Shown: in pieces, positions 48,090-58,518 of the stretch
How positions within the stretch are numbered: the first letter of the stretch is position 1
How the letters are laid out: the number at the start of each line of letters is the position of its first letter
NCBI GenBank assembly: GCA_016800925.1
Contig: JABCPU010000012.1
Span: forward strand, 248,001-312,000
DNA length: 64,000 nt
Reading direction: 5' to 3'
From: Suillus spraguei
Lineage: Eukaryota > Basidiomycota > Agaricomycetes > Boletales > Suillaceae
The notes under the pieces: model-generated
What the model was told of the DNA's origin: nothing
Seen by the model: the letters and a program-made list of their open reading frames with translations, nothing else
Databases searched by the model: none
Made by a program: the position numbers and the translations under genes

Positions 48090-48873
48090 TTAGATCCCCA
48101 GTTCGTCTAGCCACTGCTCTATTCTCATGAATGCATCGCTACATTCTAAGTTGTCGCATTCAATCAAGTCAACAAACTCATTTTGACCCAACCGACTATA
48201 CTTCCTAAGCTGATCCATCTCTATTGGACGGGCCATAACTGCGATGGGGAACTTGAGTTCGTAGTCAAACTCTCCTAACGGGGTAGGAAGAATGCTAGGA
48301 AACAGTGACACGTTGGATAGTGGAGGGGAAATCAGAAACAGTCCTTGCGCTGCGTGGGAGGATATATATGTCTGTGCGATGAGAGAAGCAAAGCCTCGCG
48401 CGAATATTACGGGTGGAAAGGGACTGCCGGAAAGGCGCAAGTTGTCTTTGAGCTCTGAAGCCGACAAGATCATGTAACAAGCACTCTTTGAATAAAAAGA
48501 GACGCACCTTCACTCAAGTGATCCACGAGATTCTGTGAGCTGGAGCACTCTTGGTTTTTATCAGGTGGTCCGAAATTGACTTCGATGCAAGTGTGACCTT
48601 TCTCCGCAAGCATCGAAGCAAACGACTGGGGGATGCTATCATGTCGGCAGTGGAATAGTCAAATAAAACAACAGCTGTAAAACATAATGCTCACTTATTC
48701 TGTGTTCCTGAATCCCAATATGACGCCGAACATAAAACCAATGGCGTTGGCACCTCTCGCGGTGCATGCTTGGGTGGATTCCGGACAGTAAATGTCGATG
48801 AATGTCTGACTTGCAACGCTATACGAGTTGGTGAACGAAAATGTAGGCTATTGCTCCTGCGCACGACGAACAT
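48090..48873 (-). CDS. Mitochondrial alpha/beta-hydrolase-like protein
   Basis: Three exons (48873-48695, 48635-48508, 48454-48090) give 223 aa in an intact frame. The N-terminus MFVVRRSNSLHFRSPTRIAL is Arg/Ser-rich without acidic residues, a good mitochondrial presequence. The body has an alpha/beta-hydrolase pattern: a strand and turn (VPTPLVLCSASYWDSG), FASMLAEKGHTCIEVNFGPP, then VIFARGFASLIAQTYISSH at the place of the nucleophile elbow, and GLFLISPP. The usual G-x-S-x-G is not present (RGFAS), so it may be a pseudo-enzyme or use a degenerate elbow. Start chosen at the ATG giving the presequence; the frame is open further upstream. Confidence 0.65.
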
Positions 48874-49297
48874 GCTAGCCAAACAGTCCCAGTCACGGTT
48901 GTAAGCAAGAAACGCTTCTTCACTATGCGTGAACGCGTCACAACTTGATACTGGTTCAACCTCATCCAGCACCGTTTTCTTACGACTGATGGGCCATTGA
49001 CAAGGATGGCAAAAAATCGATCGAGGTTTGGGTTTTCTGGTGCCAGTGTGTTCACTCGTGAGTGTATTGTCGTTCAAATTTTCCTGTGCTCACACTCATA
49101 GGATATAGCAGTCACATCGGTATGGATAGGTAGGCACTACCTCTCTGTGCATGCGACAGACACGTATTTCTATTATCTACCTATCTATCTATACTACATA
49201 TATGTATATATATCGAGACTGATAGGACCCAAAATTCTAGGGATACGATTGATGTGGAAATGTAACGTATGAAATGAAGATGTCCCATTCTTCACAG
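48874..49297. other. Intergenic region
   Basis: About 420 bp with no gene beyond possible leader sequence of the hydrolase-like gene. It ends with the simple repeat at 49171-49214. Confidence 0.5.
49171..49214. repeat. CTAT/TA simple sequence
   Basis: Short CTAT units (CTACCTATCTATCTATACTA) run into alternating TA (CATATATGTATATATAT). Low complexity downstream of the WD40-HET gene. Confidence 0.7.
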
Positions 49298-52165
49298 CTA
49301 CAATATCTCCAGTATCTTGACCATCTCCATCATGTTATCAGCAGAAGTCATGTGCCCGACTTGTGCGATGATACTGTGATCCGAAGCAATTCTCTTATAC
49401 TCCCCACCACGCTGTTGCTCTAGCAAAAGTGCGCCAAAAGATTGACTGAGGCGAATGAACAACCTCAACCCTCTGGTAACCAGTTCATTATCTCCAGGCT
49501 CACTAGGCCAATAGCCCAAGTTCTGTGACTGGTCTGCAGAGTCGACCAGTTCAATATCATGCCGATTCCACGGACGGATGAGCAAGAATGTTTGCTGAGT
49601 ACGCCTTCCACGCGGGAATTGAAGTAGCTTGTTACAGTTCGTTGTGACTGGCAAGTCTTGTTGTCCGTCTGCCTTGACGTCATAAGTGAAATATCCGGCC
49701 TCATTTTGACTAGGCCTGACTTCTGTGAGAGGAAATGTGATGCAAGGCAATTGCAGTCTGGCGTTGAAAAAACGAGGAACGCTGAGATTATTAAGGAGTG
49801 TATACAGTTTCGAAGCCGACTTCATAGCCACATTATTTCGCAGTTTGGAAATTAACAGCTGCATCTCGTTTTCGGATAGAGATGGCAGTGTACATGTCGG
49901 AGTCTTGTAGGAGGAAATCGCGGCTGGGAGACAGCTGTTGAAGTTGGACGATTGTCCCACCCATTCCAGGGCTGTGATGTCGCCCGAATGGGCTATGATA
50001 TACTGCAAGAGTCGTCCAAGCGCACTCTGTCTTTTTTCTCCGTAGATTACAGGAAGGTGGATGCCGAAGATCCCAAACAGCGAATATGCGATGTCTTCCT
50101 CCCTCGTGGTGTCACGGTTTGACGCCCATCGGAGTTTCTCAAGGACATCTGTTGTCCTGGATGGAAGTCAACGAGCGCCCGCGCATTTATGCCAGTTGAA
50201 CGTTCCAACTCCTTCAAGATACTGTCAGACTCCTTGTGGTTGTATGAGCGATCGTCGAGATATAAGGTCCAATCTGCTTGGTAGAAGAGAACAATTTTAG
50301 GAGCGAGGAACTCCTGAACGGTCCATCCTCGTGTGTTCCAAACGCTGTTTGCGAGCGCGCCTGACTCTGACGATGGTGGGACATCCAATAGGTAGACGAT
50401 GGTGAGCGCTGAGTAGCGATACCAGATGAACATGGAGTTGACTGATTCTCCAAGCTCGGCATTGTTTTTCTGGTCGATGCAGCATGTATCGCTCCACGCC
50501 CAATAATGCCCCGCATTCCGGGCAACTTCGCAGAACTTCTGCAACTTCACGGTTCCGAGTGAATTCGAATCCAAGGTGTATATGTCCCTGTCCTGAATGT
50601 CGTGCAGTAGCGGTTCCTTGCTTCCCCACCTATGGGACAACATGACCCAGCCGAAGTACTTCGCGACCACTTCTTCGATAAGCTTCGGTTGGAGAGGCAT
50701 GTCCAATGATAACAAAAGCTCGTTGCACTCTGTACTATTCATGAACGTGTTGATTCGAGCATCTCGACTACACAGGCGTCCAGTACGGGTGTTGATTAGA
50801 CGAAGTGGAGCGTTTTTCAGTTGGGCGTCAATAGCTTGTTTAATAGCTTCATATCGACTGTATAGCTCTGCAAAAAATGTAAGTCAATCTTCAAGTCGGC
50901 ACTTGAGTTGTTTTGGGCTTACCTCGCATCTGTGGCTCAGGTGCATCATTCAACCTAGAGAGCATAGTTTCAAAGGCCTTGGATGCATCATCATGGCGAT
51001 GTAATCCACAAAGCGCTGCATGCCTCAAATTGTATCCAAGATGAGACGAAGGGTTGAGCCCAATGACCTGCGGATATCATTACAAATGTTAAAACAACGA
51101 CCGAATCGTCCGCACCTTGTCCGCATCCAAAAGGGCCCCCTCGTAAAGGTTTTGATTTAACCTCACCTCACTGCGATGTATAAAGTATGAGGAATCCAGC
51201 CCGAATGCTGCGGAAAGTGGGTCCTCGATGGACCAGAGCTGAAGATTCCCACTAGAGTCTCCAGTCGCGAGCCATTCTCCACTGTGAGAAAATGCGACGC
51301 AGAAAACAAGCGCGGTGTGTTCAAGCTTGAGTGGCTGGGCCATCTGCTTTATGCTCCACAGACACACAGTCTTATCGTCCGAGGCAGTTGCAATGAAAGA
51401 ACCATCAGATGAGATGGCAAGTGAGTTGATGTCGTTAGTGTGACCGGTCCAAGGTCCACCGATCAGGGTTCCATTCAACGAGTCCCAAAATTTAACTGTT
51501 TTGTCTTCTGACGCGGAGACAATTTGCTGGCCGTCAGGCGACCACGCAATGTGAACCCAATCGTTGTGAGCGTTGATGTCGAGTATCGGAAGCTTGGGGT
51601 TATCGGTGTTCCAGACCTGAATCTTGGACTGTGTTCCGGATGCTAATTTTGGCCCATATGGACTGAAAGCGACACGAAAGACCGGACTTTCCGAACCCTT
51701 GAGTATTGAGAGGACAACGCCAGTCTCCACATCCCATATAATAGCTCTTTTATCATGTGACCCGCTTGCAAGTTTCTTGCCATCGGGAGAGAAACACAGC
51801 GACCAAATTTCGCCTGTATGCCTCACCAGCCTGCGCCGTCTCTGCTGGCTGTCGACGTCCCAGATGATGATGGTTCTATCTTGTCCACCACTCGCAATTC
51901 ACCTATCGTCTGGCGATACGGCGACTGAATACACAAAGTCAATGTGTCCCACTAATGGCCTTCCCACCAATGCTCTTTCCTCCACATCCCAAATTTGTAC
52001 AGTGTGATCCCATGAACCGGTGATGACCCGTCGACCGTCTTTGAAGAATGCAACTGCCGACACTGAATGTTTGTGCGCTTGTATCGTGTGTGTTGGCGAC
52101 TGGCTTATCTGCGCCGGCGTCGCGCGCCTTTTAACTTCATCCCCTATATCGCGCAATCCTGACAT
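49298..52165 (-). pseudogene. WD40-repeat plus HET-domain gene, disrupted
   Basis: Agaricomycete-type NLR-like protein linked to self/non-self recognition and cell death. Exons 52165-51116, 51067-50923 and 50867-49298; total 2765 nt, one short of 922 codons. Residues about 25-310 hold seven WD40 repeats (SVSAVAFFKDGRRVITGSWD, VQIWDVEE, IWSLCFSPDGKKLASGSHD, TVKFWD, TVCLWS). A short TPR-like linker (HLGYNLRHAALCG) follows, then the HET domain from about residue 465: WVMLSHRWG, WAWSDTCCIDQ, MFIWYRYSALTIVYL, VWNTRGWTVQEFLAP, DIAYSLFGIFG, LPVIYGEK. Two lesions: an in-frame TGA (51901-51899) where the WD repeat expects Trp in DDRWIASG, and a one-base deletion near 50151 inside the HET domain. The substitution is not the sort of error that produces indels, so true decay is likely. 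Confidence 0.85.
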
Positions 52166-52355
52166 AACGCCAAACAGGGAAATAGACCGTCAGTAGCGTT
52201 TGAAGTTGACGAGCTTGGAGCGTACTTCTGTGGTCAAGTCGTTACGTGTCGTGGATGTTTGCCCTTAACCCAATTCTATCGGTTGGATACCCACGTTGCT
52301 ACAGCATTTCGGTCCTTGCATCCGAGTCAGCGCCTTTGTCCATACAGTGTGTTGC

Positions 52356-52539
52356 ATATGAGATTGCAGTACGACTTTTTCAAAAATTTGGCTTCGCTAC
52401 CTTTCCGGCACTTTTAATCCTAATCAAGTCAACTTGACCGAGGTTCAAGCCATAGTTGGTGTGAATATGAACAAATCAGGATGTAAAAATGCAGGCAGCG
52501 AGGCCAAATTTTTGAAAAAGTCGTACTGCAATCTCATAT
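52356..52539. mobile_element. 184-bp foldback (MITE-like) element
   Basis: Arms 52356-52398 and 52498-52539 are inverted copies of about 42 bp with one mismatch (start ATATGAGATTGCAGTACG, end CGTACTGCAATCTCATAT), around a loop of about 100 bp that itself shows weaker pairing. If the terminal TA is the duplicated target, the inverted repeats begin TGAGATTGCAG, as in Tc1/mariner-derived MITEs; this is inference. It lies in the 515-bp spacer between the WD40-HET start and the D-lactate dehydrogenase start. Confidence 0.8.
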
Positions 52540-52624
52540 CTGTAAACGCCTGACCGTTGTTCATGAGTCCTGCTTTCCTTAGGAACTTCTAATAGTGTTA
52601 CGTCATACCAATTCGGGGTTATTT

Positions 52625-52633
52625 TATATAAAA
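52625..52633 (+). promoter_or_regulatory. TATA box of the D-lactate dehydrogenase gene
   Basis: TATATAAAA lies 48 nt upstream of the ATG at 52681. Confidence 0.5.
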
Positions 52634-52680
52634 CGTTGGTCTACATAGCTACGCGGTGGTTTACCTTTACCAGATACACC

Positions 52681-55294
52681 ATGTTCTCTTTTTCTAGTAC
52701 GAGAGTGTTCGCTACGAGGGGTTGCCATCTTTCATTGCATTGCAACGCAACCATCCGCAGCTGCCGCAGAGCAAGTAACCATTACTCATCATGTTCCGGG
52801 CGGACTACGCAGGATGATGTTCTTCGTGTTGGAAAAATTATGCTAGGTTCCATGCTTGCGATGGGGACAAGTTATTATGTCTTCCAGTACCGCGGACACA
52901 GGATGATACCAGCGAGACTAGAGGCTGGTACTACTACCACCACCCATGCTACATCTAGTGAGTTCGGAGAGCTCCGTCTGCGCACCTCCAGAGAAGTGGC
53001 CCAGAGCTATCCAGTGCAAGTGGTGCAGGAAGCACAGCCGACGCGTTCGGGCCCAGCTCCTCGTCTTCAATGCCTACCTACGGATCTCCCGAAGACGTTC
53101 GAAAAGCAATCGAGGAACTACGCAGTGCCCTCCCTGGCAAAGATCGTATTCAGACCAGCCCAGATTCTCTCCGAGTGCATGGCTCTTCCGACCATTCGTA
53201 TCACCCGAGTTGTCCTCACTCGGTTGTAGTCATGGCACACAGTACAGATGATGTGGTGAAAGTTGTCAATATCTCTCGCAAGTACAGGGTTCCCATTACT
53301 GCGTACGGCGGCGCTACGAGTATAGAGGGCCATTTCACTGGTGTGAGCTTTGAACAGTCGTTTCATTACTTGGGTGATGCTGATGCCAATAATGGTGGTC
53401 AGTTTCCTTCGGGTAGTATATGCCTCGACCTGTCTGCGATGAACAGCATTCTGGAAATCAATGGTATGACACAATGTTACTGCTTCGTTCCAACACCGAT
53501 GTTCACGGGACCGTCTATAGAGGCCGATGGTGATCTACGGTGTCAACCTGGAGCAAAGTGGGAAGACATAAACAATACGCTCAAAGACAAGGGTATTCCT
53601 CTGTTTTTCCCTGTGCGTACCCTTCCCCATGGCCCATGAATTTACTTTGAATTTAAACAGCTTGACCCAGGTCCTGGAGCTGTAAGTCATTCTACATCAT
53701 TATTTTCTTCACTCTTGAGTCATAATTGGCTATAGACCATTGGTGGGATGATTGGTACAGGGTGTTCAGGAAGTTGGTGCTATCTTCTGTTCTTACAGCC
53801 CCGCATATATTAACTCCAATGCAGCCAATGCAGTTAGATATGGAACCGCTAAAGCAGAATGGTTTCTTAATATTGTGAGTCCAATTCAAGTCTTCTGAAA
53901 TGTGTTTTGGGATTACCTAAGTTGATACTAGACAGTCGTCCTTCCATCCGGCAAAGTGATCAAGACACGCCGGCGGGCGCGCAAGTCCTCTGCTGGCTTC
54001 GATACCACTAAACTTTTCATCGGTGCTGAAGGCACACTTGGGATAGTCACAGAGGGTAAATCTGGCATTCAGCATTCGGGATGACATTCTAATTCCATTG
54101 CTGCTTCAGCTACATTGCGATTGGCTCCTAGAGTACCTACCAAGGTTGCCATGGCCCAGTTCCCTGACGTCGAAAAAGCGGTCAGTGCCGTTCAGCAGAT
54201 CCTTAATACTCCATACGGTCCCCACATACGTCAGTGGCAAGTTAGATCTTGTCTTACTTACTGAAACATCCACTTCCAGAATGTGTGGAACTGTTGGACG
54301 ATCACAGTGAGTAGACTAGCTTTATGTCTTTGACGTTAGCTCAAGTGCTTTCAGTGATGGCGGCCATTAACACTGCTGGGGTGGTTGATGCTCCTTATCC
54401 GGTGCAGGATACTCTCTTCTTCAAGATTCAGGGATCCCCTGAATCTATCCGTGATACCTCCAATGTCGTACAAGAGATCGTGCAACGTCATGGCAGCACT
54501 CGATTTGAATTCGCGGCAACAGAAGAGGAAGCAGGTGAGATGTGGGAAAATCGAAAATATGTGCGTCCAGCACGAATGCTTTGGCGTGATATTGTGCTAA
54601 TTGTTGAATCCTAGGCTTTTTTCTCGACGTTAGCGACGCACCCTGGCTCAAAGGTTTGGACAACTGATGTTTGGTTAGCCTTTCCGTTCTTGATTTCTGT
54701 GATATGTATGACGTGGGTTACCTTACAGTGTGCCTGTTTCTCGACTTCCCCAGTTAGTCTATGAAACCAAAGAGGATCTTGCCAAGGCTGGTTTGAAATC
54801 GACTATTGTTGGGCACGTCGGTGACGGTAAAGGCATCGGAATGTATTGTTTCGTTGTGTAACAATGAATTATACAGGTAACTTCCACGCACTCATTCTGT
54901 TCAAAGACGAAGACGAACTACAAAGCGTCGGTGCAGCGGTTCACAGATTGGTCCATCGTGCCATCCAGATGGATGGGACATGTAAGTGCTCCATATATCT
55001 CAGGCGTGTTGTCCTTAAGCCTTTTTCCTTCAGGTACGGGCGAACACGGTGTAGGGGTAGGCAAAACAGAGTACCTTGTAGAAGAACTGGGCGAGGATAC
55101 CGTGGAACTGATGAGAACCGTTAAAAAAGCCATCGATCCTCTGAACCTGTTCAATCCTGGAAAAGTGCGTGATTCAACATCCCATGGCTCTTTGAAGCAC
55201 GACGGCGCTGATTGCTTTGCAGTTGTACCCAGAAAATAACAAAGACGAGACATGCATTGACACTGATTTAGCCGTCATTTCCAATGCAAAATGA
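52681..55294 (+). CDS. DLD1: Mitochondrial D-lactate dehydrogenase (cytochrome), FAD-linked
   Basis: Oxidises D-lactate to pyruvate, passing electrons to cytochrome c in the mitochondrial inner membrane/intermembrane space. Sixteen exons join to 597 aa with an intact frame. The N-terminus ([14 protein letters not shown]) is a basic presequence, followed by a short hydrophobic span ([15 protein letters not shown]), matching the yeast Dld1 sorting signal. The FAD_binding_4 domain has [57 protein letters not shown] and [14 protein letters not shown]. The C-terminal FAD-oxidase domain has [27 protein letters not shown] and [14 protein letters not shown], ending with [13 protein letters not shown]. 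Exons 5, 6 and 10 are only 21, 37 and 27 nt. One donor (GTTGGT after 53772) is unusual. Confidence 0.93.
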
Positions 55295-56382
55295 AATCAA
55301 AAGATTAATTTACGTTTAATTCGGTGGACACAACATGCCAGGGATGAGCGGGTCAGGGGCTGGTGCTGTAAAGATATCATGAATCCCGTAAGGCTACCCT
55401 TCCGCTTATTTTAGACGGTGGTCGCCTCACTTTGAGGCCTGAGAGGCGAGAACACGACGATCTGATGTGTTATATACTATTTTATCCTGTAGTGAAAATC
55501 TGATACCTCATAATGTTTGTGTTCAGTGTGAAGGGGCAATGTTCACGCGTATCCTGACAGCACTTAGTGCCTCTATATATATGACCGCTGTGAAAAACAA
55601 TGTTATGCGTAGAGCCACATTGATGCATTGCTTGATTACAATGCTTGCCTGTACGCAAAGAAATATTTTCAATGGAGAACACGACCATGAGTTTGAATAT
55701 TTTTATGACCCTTTCTTTTAAATTGACTCTTGGTGATTATCGCCGAGGTGTACAGTGATGCAGGGGTTCAAACGTTCGGATGATTTTCGCATCCACTAGC
55801 CGTCCCACGGGGTTCCACTGAACCCTATTGCCTCCCGTGATGCATTTAGGTTTGGCTGTGGCCTATCGCAACTGTCAGGCTTTGTCAGGAGGGGGGTACG
55901 TGGGACATGTTCTATGGCCGCCAATAACATTAATAGCTAGCGCATGATAGCCCCATGAAAGCACTTGCCTTCGTCAGATCCGGTCCGGGAGCTCCCACGT
56001 CACACCACCTCCGAGGATCTGCTTGTTTGACCTCCTCAGAATCCCAGGGGTTCTTCAAAGGGATGATTAGGGTGAGATGAAAGTGTAAGAGTTTTAAATG
56101 ATTGCAATTTCTATGAGACTTACTCGCTTATCCCCGTCGGAACGGTCCGATGCCATAGGTTTCCGGGGTTAGTTGAATTTTGTAATCGAAAGCGTTCGAG
56201 AATAAGAATGCGGAAAGAAGCACTTGCTTGAAAGATCTATTGCGACTTGAAATGTATCAGGAACTCGGCTCGTACTACTATCATGTTCGTCGCTCGTGCA
56301 TGTCAAGTAAATGTTGGATATGTTCAGCGATGAAGCTCAAAGTCACATCAACACATCACATTATCGTAATATAAGCTCAACT
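55295..56382. other. Intergenic region between convergent FAD-enzyme genes
   Basis: About 1.1 kb holding the 3' ends of DLD1 and of the D-2-hydroxyglutarate dehydrogenase gene. A single 84-codon frame (55467-55721, +) has no family resemblance. Confidence 0.5.
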
Positions 56383-58229
56383 CTATGGAAGAACTTTGCC
56401 GGGGTTCATGATATTCAAAGGATCGAAGACCCGCTTGATCTTCTTCATCCAGTCAATGCTGACATCGCTCTTAGAGTAATGTAGCGCATCCCTCTTCATC
56501 GATCCAATGCCATGCTCTGCGGACACAGAGCCATTGCGATCAGCTGCATCCAGACTCGTCAACAGCCGCACTAATAAATTTCTGGGAGAAGTAACACGCA
56601 CCAACAATTTCATAAATGAAAGGCTCCAGAGCTGCCTCGAGCTCCGGGCGGTATCCATGCTTGGCGATTACATTAAGATGCAAGTTTCCTACGAAGGAAT
56701 AAGCAGTCTGGCCTTCAGGTAGGTTGGGAAGATGGAATTACCGTCACCCACGTGGCCGTATCCCATGACCTTGGAAATCGCGTGGTCTCCGTAGAGTCCT
56801 TTCGAAATCATGCGCTCCTGAACAGCATCGACGACTTTTTGGAAGTCTGCAAGGGGGACAGAAACGTCATATTTGTATGGTTTGCCTTCTTTCTGAACAC
56901 ATTCAGTTAAGCCTTCACGCAGAGCCCATATCGAGTTGAATTGAGTGGGTGACTGGGAAAGAACACCAGTGTTAATCAGCGGTTCATCAGCGGTCAGTAA
57001 GCTCTCCAGGAGATTGTTGAGTTTCTAGGTTGTGAGGATTAATTCACATGCTGGCCACAAAGAAAGTGACAGCACCTCTAAATCATGATCCTGGTTCCCA
57101 CCGCTGGTTTCGACGAGTACAAAACATTGCGAGTCACCAACTTCATCTGCGCTGAGCAAAGGGCCAAGGCCATGCTGTAAACCCATGTCGTAAGCAGTGC
57201 GGTCAATGTACTCGAAAGCAGACATGATTTCTCCAAGTTGGCGCTTCACAATTTGGAATAGCGGTAAAACATTGTCGAAGCGTGGTAATGCCAAAAATAT
57301 GTTATTGGTAGCCTGGGGTGCAGGTGGCGTGAGGATGGAGACCCCGGTAACGATACCGAGCGTACCCTCTCCACCAATGAAGAGTTGCTTGAGGTCGTAA
57401 CCTATCAAAAGTTAGACGGAGAGCTTAAATCCTGATTGGAACTTTAAAAATACCGGTGTTATCCTTTCGCAGGGTTGATAGCTGGTCCATGATTGTACCA
57501 TCTGGTAGAACTACTTCCAATCCGAGGACGGTGCCATGCAAGGAACCGTAACGTAGGAGTCGGAGACCACCTGCATTTGTGGAAATATTACCACCGATTT
57601 GACAGCTTGAAAAGGGCCACGCGTTAAATTAAATTGCTGAATATGTAGTGGAGCTCTACACACCTTCCCTTTGCACCAAGATCAAGGGGCATGATGTGAT
57701 TGTGAGGGGCAATATATTCACTCAGGGATTGGAGAATGCACCCAGCATCGGCGACAAGAATACCTGGAATAGAATGTAGGGTTACATTGTAATAAGGTAC
57801 AGGTAAAATACCGGAAACAGGGTCAAAAGACCTAACATTGTTCATTGCGCCCAAGCTGAGGACAATTTCTTTCTGTAAGGAGATACCACCACCGACTAGG
57901 CCAGTATTACCGCCTTGGGGGACGATTCCAATTTTACGCTGAGCACAATACTTGACAATTTCGCTGACTTGTTGTGTTGTGCGAGGTCGAAGTACGGAGT
58001 TGGCCTGACCATGGTATTTTCCCATCCAGTCAACATTGTAGGGTGCAATATCATCTGCGGGGGTGGAGATTGATGGCAAAGTTGATAGGATAGACGCGGG
58101 TGCAAGGATACTAGAGAAGTGTGCGAGATCCTCTTCATTGACGGTATTCAGGTGAGAAAACGTAGGGATATTATGAACCCATCTACGGGAGCGAAATGCT
58201 GGACGAATAGAATTGTGCAGACGAAGCAT
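56383..58229 (-). CDS. DLD2: D-2-hydroxyglutarate / D-lactate dehydrogenase, mitochondrial
   Basis: FAD enzyme of the D2HGDH/Dld2 branch, oxidising D-2-hydroxyglutarate (and often D-lactate) in the matrix. Seven exons (58229-57812, 57763-57664, 57605-57454, 57401-57076, 57024-56742, 56688-56602, 56543-56383) give 508 aa, frame intact. The presequence [20 protein letters not shown] is followed by the FAD domain: [67 protein letters not shown]. The C-terminal domain has [14 protein letters not shown] and [18 protein letters not shown], ending [14 protein letters not shown]. Start chosen at the ATG that begins the presequence. It faces the DLD1 gene tail to tail; the two share fold but differ clearly in sequence, so this is not a recent tandem copy. 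Confidence 0.93.
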
Positions 58230-58518
58230 GGCGCAGAACACTGAACAGTTTTAAACGTTACGCTCTGCGACGACAAACGTGGATTGAAGTGAGCAATAAC
58301 GAACTATCCCGACTCCGTTCGTCCGTCGGATGACCAAAGTAAAAATAAGTACAAGGGTACTATTCACACAGACGTGGCGTGGGATAATAAGTTAGTCTCG
58401 GCCACTTTGTTAAGGTACTAGGATTCAGAAGTCACGGGTAAACGGGCTTTCTTTCTCTTTCATTTATAGTCTCACCTTGCTGGCAGAAAGGGAATCGCGC
58501 TCTGTCGCTCTTCCCTCC
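58230..58518. promoter_or_regulatory. Divergent spacer D2HGDH / CNH-GYF gene
   Basis: 289 bp separate the two start codons. No clear TATA box is seen. The open frame of the + strand gene extends to 58477 without an ATG, so an upstream exon cannot be excluded. Confidence 0.4.
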
